A stretch of DNA of 8,726 bases, taken from JBBDWZ01 sp050732575. Its GTDB lineage: Bacteria; Gemmatimonadota; Gemmatimonadetes; Longimicrobiales; RSA9. Positions 1 to 7,015 of the stretch are shown in pieces. The notes beneath the pieces were generated by a model. It saw only the letters and a list, made by a program, of their open reading frames with translations. It did not search any database and was not told the DNA's origin. Position numbers and translations under genes: made by a program. Position 1 is the first letter of the stretch. Each line of letters starts with the position of its first letter. The stretch is taken from assembly GCA_050732575.1 (NCBI GenBank), contig JBOHRF010000217.1, forward strand, positions 1 through 8,726. Reading direction: 5' to 3'.

Positions 1-115
1 GCGCCCGCTTGATTCCGCTCCCGTTATGCGCTCGGCCCGCCATCTCACTTGAGAATTTCATAGGCCTGGCCGACATTGCTGCGCAGCCGTCAGGCACAAC
101 CGCGCCTCAGCACAA
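1..115. other. Upstream non-coding or unassigned sequence
   Basis: I recognise no gene end, RNA or repeat here. A TTGAGA at 49-54 could be a -35 element for the DUF5674 gene, but no -10 is found at proper spacing. The region may simply hold the 5' untranslated part of that transcript. Confidence 0.3.
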
Positions 116-484
116 GTGTGGGAACGCTTGGATTCAACACCCCTTCGACTGGTTCGAGATAGAATCCGGCGTGCGCAGCTCGTGGAGCTGGCCGAGCAGC
201 AATTCGGAGATATGGTGAAAGCAGTAGTCGATGTAGAACGCGCCATCATGGTCATCGGCGGAGAGCTTCATTCGGATGAGGAGGCGATGCTACTCGAAGA
301 CGGGTCGCGTCAAGCAAACTTGTGGGGCATCAACCTGTATCCCACAGATTCCTCAGAATCGTGGATCGAATTCGATTCCATGATCAATGTGAGACCGGCG
401 CAAGGGAATCGTTCTCGTGGTGTGGCTGACGCGGCGTTGCGCGAACGGATCCGCCGCATCGTCGAACGCCTGGTTGTGGAGTGA
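116..484 (+). CDS. DUF5674 family protein
   Basis: A 122-residue protein that I recognise as the DUF5674 family, whose function is not known to me. The family signature is seen in order: FGDMVKAVVD (residues 30-39), GGELHSDEE (48-56), LLEDGSRQANLWGINLYP (59-76) and an IEFDSMIN/RP/GNRSRGV stretch (84-103), then a charged helix to the end. There is no signal peptide or membrane segment, so it is probably cytoplasmic. The start is GTG at 116, the first possible start after an in-frame stop at 50-52; TTG at 128 is an alternative. No clear Shine-Dalgarno sequence precedes either. Its TGA overlaps the ATG of the next gene, so the two are probably translated together. Conserved His/Asp/Glu residues could bind a metal, but that is speculation. 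Confidence 0.85.
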   Translation: MWERLDSTPLRLVRDRIRRAQLVELAEQQFGDMVKAVVDVERAIMVIGGELHSDEEAMLLEDGSRQANLWGINLYPTDSSESWIEFDSMINVRPAQGNRSRGVADAALRERIRRIVERLVVE

Positions 485-843
485 TGCAGAGTTCAGGTCA
501 TGCCGGGCTGGCGGCCGGGCGCTGGCAAACGTTCACGCTGGTGGAGCAGCTGGCGCACGTGGGCAGCGAAGTCGAGCGGGCTATTCAGGCGGGCGAGCAG
601 AATCGTATTGAGCGGCGGGATCGTGCCCTTGATCGCGCGCTCGAGCTCTTCGATCTCACCGTGGCGGACGATCGTTGGCGCGGGCACCGCCGACGTGAGA
701 TCCTGCGCGCGCGCGAAGAATTCTGCCGGCTCTTTTTTGCCGATGATGCGGAACCAGGCTCGGCCAATTCCCTGCGCAAGTATTTCCTTCAATTTGCGGT
801 GGCGGCGCGGCGGGGAAGGAATCGATTCGACGGTACAGCTTGA
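484..843 (+). CDS. Conserved hypothetical protein, partner of DUF5674 gene
   Basis: A 119-residue protein of unknown function. The core pattern is WQTFTLVEQLAHVGSEVERA (residues 14-33), a helix RALDRALELFDLTVADDRWRG (47-67), REILRAREEF (71-80), then a C-terminal KYFLQFAVAARR (99-110). It is rich in charged helices and has no membrane segment. From memory, small proteins of this pattern (a 'GSEVERA' helix, 'ALEL.DLT..D' and a Y-F-FA-AAR end) recur in bacteria, often near DUF5674 genes; I could not check this. ATG 484-486 overlaps the TGA of the upstream gene in a TGATG arrangement, which favours this start over the in-frame GTG at 481. A GGAG at 478-481 lies very close upstream. Translational coupling suggests a shared function or complex. 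Confidence 0.72.
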   Translation: MQSSGHAGLAAGRWQTFTLVEQLAHVGSEVERAIQAGEQNRIERRDRALDRALELFDLTVADDRWRGHRRREILRAREEFCRLFFADDAEPGSANSLRKYFLQFAVAARRGRNRFDGTA

Positions 844-976
844 GAAAATAGAGGCTTAGGGTAAGGGCGTAGGGACCGATTCTGACCGTGCAACTTTGTT
901 CGCTATTCGGTGGAGCCGTTGGTTGAAACAGTCCCTACCACCCTCCCCCTTCCCCTAATCCTATTTCCTCGGTCGT
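844..976. other. Convergent intergenic region
   Basis: A 133-base gap between the ends of two converging genes. It is less GC-rich than the genes and carries purine-rich and pyrimidine-rich blocks that form the imperfect inverted repeat listed separately. I see no ORF with family features here and no classical GC hairpin followed by a T-run. Confidence 0.6.
856..957. repeat. Imperfect long-range inverted repeat
   Basis: Left arm 856-876 and right arm 931-957 pair through three blocks: TTAGGG with CCCTAA, AAGGG with CCCTT, and GTAGGGAC with GTCCCTAC. The right arm has extra C-rich bases between blocks, and 54 bases separate the arms. It lies between the stop codons of two convergent genes, so it could act as a bidirectional transcription end. 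It could also be a decayed terminal repeat of a small mobile element. Neither is proven: there is no poly-T tract and no target duplication that I can see. Confidence 0.4.
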
Positions 977-2704
977 TTACGGTCGCGCAGACGAGCCCAT
1001 CCCCAGTTCTTGCTGCAGGCTCACCCTGCGCCCCAACTCGAACATCTCATAGAGTTCGCGGGCAAACTCGGCCATCCTCCAGCCGTCCTCCCAGGTAAGC
1101 GCGCCCATGATCGGCGCGAGCGCCCACACGGCTTGCATATCGCTGGACAGATCCTCCCAGGCCGGACAAAGTACGAGCGCTTGATTCACGATGTCCCAGT
1201 GGGCGTAAGGGTTGTCGGGGCAGCGCGGGCTGCGTTCGACCGGGCAGCGCACGGTCATCGGTGCGCGCAGCGTGATGGCGGGGGGCAGGAACGCGGCTTC
1301 TGCAAAGTCGATGTCGCTGGCGGTCCGGTCCCAGCGACGAACGCTGGCGCCCGGTGCCAACGCGGCCGAGCTGGGGTGGAGATACTTCACGCGCAGCTCG
1401 TGCCAGCTTTTCACATAATCGGGCCGCCGATCGCCCAGCATATTCAGGCCCAGTACGACCCACGCCTGAGCGCGCGCGAGCGCCATAGTGATCTTTGGCT
1501 TCCAGTCTTTGGGACAAATGCCCATGTCATCCGGCGCCTGCTTGAAGGCGGCCGTCTTGCCGAGCACGATGTCCTTCACGAACTCGGTGAAGGAATCGGC
1601 ATTGTCCATGGCCTGGGTGGGATCGAGCCGTCCATAAAGGCGCTGCCAATGGTAGGCCACGTCGTAAGTGCCCGGCATCTTCCGGGCCGCAATGCTCACA
1701 TGCAGCAATTCGTGCAACAACACAGCTGCACGATCGGGCACGTCCATTTCGATGAACGCGGAGCAGTAATACACGGGCAGGTTCTTGCCCATGACATGTG
1801 CATCACCGCGACAGTCCGACGGACATTCGCCCTGCCGAAGGTAAGCGTCGTTCAGCAACAGATCATCGCGCACGGCCTCGATCCGATTGCGGATGTTCTC
1901 GGCGTGCAGTACATCCCGCGTCCCGAAGTGTCGTTGCAACAACCCCGCGACTCTTTGTTTGGCGTTGGGCTCAACTGCGAATTCATCCAACCGTTGCAGC
2001 ACGACTCTGATCCATTTGCGCAACTCACGGCCCGCTTCACGAATGGCTCTGCGCTGCTTGGGCGTGCACGGCGCCGTCGCCGTTGCGCTGGCCGGAGCGG
2101 CGGGTGATGGGCTTTGCCGCTGCAGGACGGGCGCCGTCTGAAGCGCGCTGCCCGGCTGCGCGCCGGTTTGCTGCACCACATGCGCCAATTCGTGGGCCAG
2201 CAGACGCAGCCCCGCGCCGCTATGCGGAGCGTAATGCCCGCTCCCAAAGACAACGTGTGATCCGACCGTATAAGCCAGCGCACCAACGTTCCGCGCCGAG
2301 GTCGCGGCATGTGCATCGGAGTGGATACGCACGCGACTGAAATCGTGGCCGAACCGTGGCTCCATGAACGCACGGGCCGCGGGCTCGAGTGGCTGTCCGG
2401 CTGACTGCACCACTTCACCGACCAGCGGCGGCGCTTCGATCGGTCCATCCAGTTCGCTCGAGGCAGGACCCACCATGGAACCCAGCAACGGCATGTCCCG
2501 GTTGGTGTGCCTGTTGGGCACGTGCATGCGCATTACTGTGTCCGCCGCACGGTCGGCCTGGTGCTCGTATTCGTCCCCGGCATTGCCGATGGCGAGTTTG
2601 GTCTGGATGGTGGAATGCGGGCTGAAATGCGGAAGGCCGCTGGCTCTTTTGGCTGCTGGAGTGCGAGTCGATGGGAGCGACTGGACGGCCCGAGAGCGGC
2701 TCAT
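977..2704 (-). CDS. DUF4157 (eCIS core-type) protein with C-terminal M35-like aspzincin domain
   Basis: A 575-residue protein with two metalloprotease-like parts. Residues 33-60 resemble the lead-in often found before DUF4157 (IQTKLAIGNAGDEYEHQADR). Residues about 102-180 are DUF4157: GQPLEPAARAFMEPRFGHDFS, RVRIHSD, AYTVGSHVVFGSGHY and the zinc motif HELAHVVQQ (171-179). A Pro/Ala/Ser-rich linker (about 185-212) follows. The C-terminal part (213-575) has a second HELLH (331-335), then GTYDVAYH (345-352) and DNADSF (367-372). This order matches the HExxH...GTxDxxYG and NADS signature of M35 lysine-specific aspzincins. All eight cysteines (213, 294, 298, 314, 397, 487, 495, 513) are in this part, which suggests a disulfide-stabilised exported domain. 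No N-terminal signal peptide is seen. DUF4157 proteins are often linked to extracellular contractile injection systems as cargo or toxin parts, but no injection gene is in the window. ATG at 2704 is the only start after an in-frame stop at 2738-2740. Confidence 0.85.
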   Translation of the reverse strand: MSRSRAVQSLPSTRTPAAKRASGLPHFSPHSTIQTKLAIGNAGDEYEHQADRAADTVMRMHVPNRHTNRDMPLLGSMVGPASSELDGPIEAPPLVGEVVQSAGQPLEPAARAFMEPRFGHDFSRVRIHSDAHAATSARNVGALAYTVGSHVVFGSGHYAPHSGAGLRLLAHELAHVVQQTGAQPGSALQTAPVLQRQSPSPAAPASATATAPCTPKQRRAIREAGRELRKWIRVVLQRLDEFAVEPNAKQRVAGLLQRHFGTRDVLHAENIRNRIEAVRDDLLLNDAYLRQGECPSDCRGDAHVMGKNLPVYYCSAFIEMDVPDRAAVLLHELLHVSIAARKMPGTYDVAYHWQRLYGRLDPTQAMDNADSFTEFVKDIVLGKTAAFKQAPDDMGICPKDWKPKITMALARAQAWVVLGLNMLGDRRPDYVKSWHELRVKYLHPSSAALAPGASVRRWDRTASDIDFAEAAFLPPAITLRAPMTVRCPVERSPRCPDNPYAHWDIVNQALVLCPAWEDLSSDMQAVWALAPIMGALTWEDGWRMAEFARELYEMFELGRRVSLQQELGMGSSARP

Positions 2705-2857
2705 GGCGACGTTCTCGTAGAAATGGTGAGGCTGGAACTACGTGCCGCCCGGGAAATCTATGTGAACGGTTGTTCGGCACCAGCCGCAGCAAGCTCGCAG
2801 CCGCTGCCCAACCGAGGCTCCGGTGATTAATATCAGCGACCTCAGGAGGTCCTGCAG
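2705..2857. promoter_or_regulatory. Divergent intergenic region with possible promoter
   Basis: A 153-base gap between the divergent DUF4157 gene and the redox/signalling operon, which should hold promoters for both. The only AT-rich patch is ATTAATAT at 2826-2833; TAATAT there could be a -10 for the rightward operon, giving a very short leader before the ribosome-binding site. I find no convincing -35 at the right distance and no clear promoter for the leftward gene, so the exact site is uncertain. Confidence 0.3.
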
Positions 2858-2860
2858 TTG
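2838..2860 (+). promoter_or_regulatory. Strong ribosome-binding site in a palindrome, with TTG start
   Basis: AGGAGGT (2844-2850) is a near-ideal Shine-Dalgarno sequence seven bases before TTG 2858-2860, which decides the start of the flavoenzyme gene. It lies inside the palindrome GACCTCAGGAGGTC (2838-2851), and CAGGAGGTCCTG (2843-2854) is a second, overlapping one. The stems are short (five pairs), so masking of the site in mRNA is possible but unproven. GGAGGTCCTG-AGTTG recurs at 7016-7031 in front of the histidine kinase gene. Confidence 0.6.
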
Positions 2861-4516
2861 ATCAAACCCGCAGTTTTAGTGGTCGATGACGACCCGGAAG
2901 TGTTGCGCGCGGTAGGCCGCGACCTGCGCCGCGAGTATGGCAGCCGTTATCGCGTATTGCAGGCCGAGTCCGCGGATGCCGGGCTCGATGTGTTACGCCA
3001 GCTCAAACAGCGCAATGAACACCTCGCCTTGTTCCTGGTCGATCAACGCATGCCGCGCATGACGGGTGTGGAGTTCCTGGAAAAGGCGATTGGGTTGTTC
3101 CCCGAGGCCAAGCGAGCGTTGCTCACGGCGTATGCCGATACGCAGGCCGCGATCGATGCCATCAACAGAGCCCATATCAATCACTATTTGCAGAAGCCCT
3201 GGGACCCGCCCGAAGAGAAGTTGTATCCCATCCTGACCGAATTGCTGGATGACTGGGAAGCGGGCTTTCGTCCACCGTTCGAGGGGTTGCGACTGGTCGG
3301 ACATCGCTGGTCACCGCAAGCCCATCATCTGAAAGAATTCCTGGCGCGCAATCACGTGCCGTATTTGTGGCTCGACCTGGCGTCCAACCCGGAAGCGTCC
3401 AGGGCGCTGGAAGAAAAAGCGCTAACGGACGCGGGCCTGCCCGTGGTGTTGCTGCAGGACGGCACACACATCGAGCGCGCATCGCTGACCGAAGTCGCCG
3501 AGCGTGTGGGCCTGCGCACACGAGGTGAGCAGGACTTCTATCCGTTCGTGATCGTGGGTGCGGGACCGGCCGGTCTGGCGGCCGCGGTGTATGCGGCCAG
3601 TGAAGGAGTGAGCACGCTGCTCATCGAAGAGGAAGCGCCGGGTGGACAGGCAGGCCAGAGCTCGCGCATCGAGAACTATCTGGGCTTTCCCGGCGGGGTG
3701 AGTGGCGGTGAGTTGGCGCGGCGCGCAGCACAGCAGGCGCGCAAGTTTGGCGCGGAGATCCTGACGCCACAGCGCGTGGCATCCGTGCGCATCGAGGGAC
3801 AGTTCCGTCACGTGGTGCTGGGCGATGGACGCGAGATCTCCTGCCATGCGTTGCTCATTGCCACAGGCGTCTCGTACCGGCGGCTCGAACGACCCGGCAT
3901 TGAAGCACTCACGGGCGCGGGCATCTACTACGGTGCCGCGGCCACGGAAGCACGTGAAGCGAAGGGCGAAGATGTGTACGTGCTGGGCGGCGCCAACTCG
4001 GCCGGTCAGGCTGCCATTCATCTGGCTCAATATGCGCGCAAGGTTTGCCTGCTGGTGCGCGGCGCATCGCTCGCGTCCATGTCACAATACCTGATCGATC
4101 AGATCGGCCAGACATCCAACATCGAAATGCGGACCAGCACAGCGATTGTCGAAGCGCTGGGTGAGTCACACCTGGAGCGGCTCGAGCTGCGCAACACCGA
4201 AACGGGCACAACCGAGACCGTGCCTGCCAGCGGGCTCTTCATCCTGATCGGTGCGGAGCCGCGCACGCAGTGGCTGGAGAGTGTGGTGGCGCGGGACGCG
4301 CACGGCTTCATCAAGACCGGACCGTCGCTCTCCGAATCAGGAAGCCGCCCCAAGTTCTGGCCGCTCGATCGCGATCCCTATCTGCTGGAGGCGAGCGTGC
4401 CCGGCATCTTCGCGGCCGGCGATGTGCGCGCGGGCTCGCTCAAGCGTGTGGCCGCCGGTGTGGGCGAGGGCTCCATGGTCGTTTCGTTCGTGCATCAGTA
4501 TCTGGCCAGGTTATGA
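2858..4516 (+). CDS. Response regulator / thioredoxin-reductase-like flavoprotein fusion
   Basis: A 552-residue three-part protein. Residues 1-133 are a receiver domain with the acidic pocket D10-D11, phospho-acceptor D62 (LVDQRMPRMTG), T90 and K113. Residues about 143-220 look like a glutaredoxin/thioredoxin-type fold but have WSPQ in place of CPxC. Residues 228-552 are a thioredoxin-reductase-type flavoprotein: FAD motif GAGPAGL (234-240), GGQAGQSSRIENYLGFPGG (262-280), NAD(P)H motif GGANSAGQAA (377-386) and the C-terminal FAD motif GIFAAGD (516-521). Where thioredoxin reductase has CATC, this protein has GAAA (359-362); its only cysteines are C329 and C397. It therefore probably passes electrons from NAD(P)H to FAD and then to an unknown acceptor, not to thioredoxin. 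Similar receiver/reductase fusions are known in annotated genomes. A strong Shine-Dalgarno precedes the TTG start. Its TGA overlaps an ATG at 4513. The histidine kinase at 7029 is the likely donor of phosphate. Confidence 0.88.
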   Translation: MIKPAVLVVDDDPEVLRAVGRDLRREYGSRYRVLQAESADAGLDVLRQLKQRNEHLALFLVDQRMPRMTGVEFLEKAIGLFPEAKRALLTAYADTQAAIDAINRAHINHYLQKPWDPPEEKLYPILTELLDDWEAGFRPPFEGLRLVGHRWSPQAHHLKEFLARNHVPYLWLDLASNPEASRALEEKALTDAGLPVVLLQDGTHIERASLTEVAERVGLRTRGEQDFYPFVIVGAGPAGLAAAVYAASEGVSTLLIEEEAPGGQAGQSSRIENYLGFPGGVSGGELARRAAQQARKFGAEILTPQRVASVRIEGQFRHVVLGDGREISCHALLIATGVSYRRLERPGIEALTGAGIYYGAAATEAREAKGEDVYVLGGANSAGQAAIHLAQYARKVCLLVRGASLASMSQYLIDQIGQTSNIEMRTSTAIVEALGESHLERLELRNTETGTTETVPASGLFILIGAEPRTQWLESVVARDAHGFIKTGPSLSESGSRPKFWPLDRDPYLLEASVPGIFAAGDVRAGSLKRVAAGVGEGSMVVSFVHQYLARL

Positions 4517-4536
4517 GCGCCGCATCGCCTGGCCAG
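4513..4536 (+). repeat. Direct repeat, copy 1 (24 bases, 21 identical)
   Basis: Copy at the end of the flavoenzyme gene. It pairs with 7029-7052 and differs at bases 1, 13 and 24. Both copies start with a start codon followed by AGCGCCGCA and end in GCCTGGCC plus two bases. The copies flank the Ser/Thr kinase gene. Confidence 0.7.
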
Positions 4537-4659
4537 CAGGCGCAACGCTCGGGCGAGTGCATTCCCAGCCGCATTGGACCCGCATGGCTGGGCGCTGTCT
4601 CCTGGTTCTGGTTGCGCCCTGCCCAGAGGGTGTGCACCTTCACGATCAATGTCGATTGA
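4513..4659 (+). pseudogene. 48-codon ORF resembling the start of the histidine kinase gene (remnant or leader peptide)
   Basis: A 48-codon ORF starting with an ATG that overlaps the flavoenzyme stop (ATGA at 4513-4516) and ending 11 bases inside the Ser/Thr kinase gene. It begins MSAASPGQQAQ, against MSAAAPGQVQQ for the histidine kinase at 7029. The first 24 bases match in 21 positions, and weaker likeness continues to about 4560 (GCAAC, CTCG, GAGTGC blocks in the same order). After that the reading frame is unrelated, with a Trp-rich stretch GAVSWFWLRPAQ. The simplest reading is a truncated remnant of a histidine kinase 5' end left when the kinase gene was inserted. It may still be translated and couple ribosomes from the flavoenzyme to the Ser/Thr kinase start. 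It could also be non-functional. Confidence 0.5.
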
Positions 4660-7012
4660 CAGACTGACGATCGCTCTTGCCGATCGCTACCGGGTCGAAC
4701 GCGAAATCGGCTCGGGCGGTATGGCTACGGTCTACCTGGCCGAGGATCTCCGGCACAACCGGCGCGTGGCCATCAAGGTGCTCAGGCCCGAGCTGGCCGC
4801 TGCGCTGGGCGCCGAACGGTTCATCCGCGAGATCCAGATCGCCGCGCAGCTCACCCACCCGCACATTCTGCCGCTGCATGATTCCGGTGAGGCCGACGGA
4901 CTTCTGTATTACGTCATGCCCTACGTGGATGGCATCTCGCTGCGCGATCGACTGAAGCGCGAAAAACAGCTACCCATCGATGATGCACTGGGACTCGCCC
5001 ACGAAGTGGCGGATGCGCTCGCACACGCGCACGCGCGCGGCATTCTGCACCGCGACATTAAACCGCAGAACATCCTGATTGCTGGCCAGCATGCGCTGGT
5101 CGTCGATTTCGGGATTGCACGGGCGGTTGACCAGGCAGGCGGTCAGCAGCTGACCCAGACCGGTTTCGTGGTCGGCACGTCCGGCTATTGCAGTCCGGAA
5201 CAGATGACCGGTGAAGAGGAGCTGGACGCGCGGACCGATGTGTATTCGCTGGGTTGCGTGTTGTACGAGATGTTGACGGGTCAACCGCCGTTCACAGGTG
5301 CGACCGTGCCGGCCATGCTGGCTCGGCAACTGGCCGCGCCCGTGCCCTCCGTGCGGTCTCAGCGGGACAGCGTTCCAGAGAACGTGGATCGCGCGGTCAC
5401 GCGCGCGCTGGCCAGGTTGCGGGCCGATCGCTTTGCCACGGCCGAGCAATTCGCCGCCGCGTTGACGCCGACGGCAATGCAATCGGCGAGTGCACGCGGG
5501 CGCCCGCGCAAAACAATCCTGGCGGCCACTACGCTCGCGGTGGCCGGGCTGATCGCGTTCGGGTTCAACCTGGGTGGCGTGCGTGACGTTTTGCTACAGC
5601 GATTCGGCACGGGCGCCAGTAATGTTGCCCGGCAGCGGCCCTCGCTGGTCGTGCTGCCCTTTGAGAACGTAGGCGGCAATCCCGATGAAGAATACTTCAG
5701 TGACGGTCTCACGGAGGAGCTGATTGCCGCGCTCTCGCAACTGCGCGCGCTGCGCGTGGCCGCACGGACTTCCAGCTTCGCGTTCAAGAACCAGGCGCCC
5801 GATATCCGCGAAATCGGCAAAGCTCTGGATGTGAAGATCGTGCTCTCCGGCAGCGTGCGCAGGTCGGGCAACCGCGTGCGTGTGACCGCGCAACTGGTCG
5901 ATGCTGCCACCGGACTCGACATGTGGTCGCAGACCTATGAAGAAGATCGACCGGTGGCCGAGATCTTTGACATCCAGTCCGAGCTGGCGCTGCGCATTGC
6001 CCAAGCGCTCGAGATGAACCTGAGCGCGTCCGAGCGCGGACAACTCGAGCACAAGCCGACCGAGAACCTGGAGGCCTATCAGCTCTATCTCAAAGGCCGC
6101 TATTTCTTTAACCGACGCGGTACGGATCTGTTCACTGGCGTCGACTATTTCGAGAAGGCCATTGCGTTGGATTCTCAGTTCGCAAAAGCCTGGGCAGGAT
6201 TGGCCAGCGCGTATGCGCCGCTGGGCGGGCATTCGTACGTTCACCCGCGCGTGGCCAGGGAACGCATGCGTGAGGCCGTGCAGCGCGCGGTCGCGCTGGA
6301 TGACCAGCTGGGTGATGCACATGGTGCGCTGGGCAGCTATTACCAGACATACGAATGGAACTGGGCCGCGGCCGAGAAAGCGTATCTACGAGCGCTCGAG
6401 GTCGATCCGAACAATAGCCTGGCTCACAACTGGTACGGCTTTTTCCTCGAGAACATGGGCCGCTTCGACGAGGCCCTCGCCGAGCGTCAGAGAAGTCAGC
6501 AGGCGGAACCGCTGGCCCGCACCATCAGTTCCGCGAATGCGCTGCGATTGGCCGGGCGTTTCAATCTGGCCGAGGCGCAGTACCGCGATATCATCGCGTA
6601 CAACCCCGAGTACTGGCAATTCCGTGAAGGCCTGGGCCGACTCTACGAAGCCACGGGTAGAGTGGAACAGGCGATTCCCGAATACGAGGCCGCGGTCAAA
6701 TACGCGAACGCTACGCCGCGGGCCAAAGCCAGCCTGGCTCACGCACTCGCGCGAGCGGGAAAAACCGCCCAAGCGCGTTGGCTGCTGGACTCGCTGCGCG
6801 CGGACGCGGCGCGGACCGACATCTACGATCCCATCGTGGCGGCTCCCATCTTCGCTCTGGGCGATACCGCCGGCGCGCTCCAGTGGCTGGAGGCGTCCTA
6901 CCGGCAACGCCATCCCTGGCTGGTCACCATCAACGTCGATGAACGGTTCAAGCGATTGCGCGGTGATGCACGGTTCCAGCATCTGCTTCGACGCATAGGC
7001 TTTCGTCAATGA
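4649..7012 (+). CDS. Transmembrane Ser/Thr protein kinase with TolB-like and TPR regions
   Basis: A 787-residue bacterial (Hanks-type) kinase. The kinase domain (about 13-272) is complete: glycine loop GSGGMATV (21-28), K43 in VAIK, E61, HRDIKPQN (134-141), DFG (153-155), activation-segment end GTSGYCSPEQ (176-185) and DVYSLG (197-202). Basic residues RGRPRK (283-288) precede a membrane segment (about 289-307), so the kinase faces the cytoplasm and the rest faces the periplasm or outside. Residues about 331-450 resemble the TolB-N/FlgO-like region (VVLPFENVGG, EEYFSDGLTEELIAALSQL), and about 478-700 contain TPR-like helices (GRYFFNRR, YFEKAIALD, AYLRALEVDPNN, YGFFLENMGRFDEAL). The substrate is unknown. 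ATG 4649 is chosen because family members usually begin just before LADRYRVE; an upstream in-frame TTG at 4574 would add 25 residues without a ribosome-binding site. AGAGGG at 4625-4630 is far from the ATG, so coupling to the small upstream ORF is likely. Confidence 0.9.
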   Translation: MSIDRLTIALADRYRVEREIGSGGMATVYLAEDLRHNRRVAIKVLRPELAAALGAERFIREIQIAAQLTHPHILPLHDSGEADGLLYYVMPYVDGISLRDRLKREKQLPIDDALGLAHEVADALAHAHARGILHRDIKPQNILIAGQHALVVDFGIARAVDQAGGQQLTQTGFVVGTSGYCSPEQMTGEEELDARTDVYSLGCVLYEMLTGQPPFTGATVPAMLARQLAAPVPSVRSQRDSVPENVDRAVTRALARLRADRFATAEQFAAALTPTAMQSASARGRPRKTILAATTLAVAGLIAFGFNLGGVRDVLLQRFGTGASNVARQRPSLVVLPFENVGGNPDEEYFSDGLTEELIAALSQLRALRVAARTSSFAFKNQAPDIREIGKALDVKIVLSGSVRRSGNRVRVTAQLVDAATGLDMWSQTYEEDRPVAEIFDIQSELALRIAQALEMNLSASERGQLEHKPTENLEAYQLYLKGRYFFNRRGTDLFTGVDYFEKAIALDSQFAKAWAGLASAYAPLGGHSYVHPRVARERMREAVQRAVALDDQLGDAHGALGSYYQTYEWNWAAAEKAYLRALEVDPNNSLAHNWYGFFLENMGRFDEALAERQRSQQAEPLARTISSANALRLAGRFNLAEAQYRDIIAYNPEYWQFREGLGRLYEATGRVEQAIPEYEAAVKYANATPRAKASLAHALARAGKTAQARWLLDSLRADAARTDIYDPIVAAPIFALGDTAGALQWLEASYRQRHPWLVTINVDERFKRLRGDARFQHLLRRIGFRQ

Positions 7013-7015
7013 ATC

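Noticed and set aside
159..166. AT-rich TAGAAT resembling a -10 box
   Set aside because: It lies inside the DUF5674 coding sequence with no matching -35 and no start codon to serve.
1010..2107. A 365-codon ORF on the plus strand opposite the DUF4157 gene
   Set aside because: It has no recognisable domain and an odd His/Arg/Gly-rich composition, while the opposite strand encodes clear protease motifs. It is a shadow of high GC coding.
4574..4648. TTG at 4574 as the start of the Ser/Thr kinase
   Set aside because: It would add 25 residues with no family likeness, has no ribosome-binding site, and ATG 4649 fits the family's usual start.
5594..6322. A 242-codon minus-strand ORF opposite the Ser/Thr kinase gene
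   Set aside because: It has no recognisable motif and lies opposite the well-supported TolB/TPR coding region.
4634..6945. Similar 17-base stretches near 4639 and 6925, both encoding TINVD
   Set aside because: A 15 of 17 match is expected by chance at this window size, and the positions have no structural relation.
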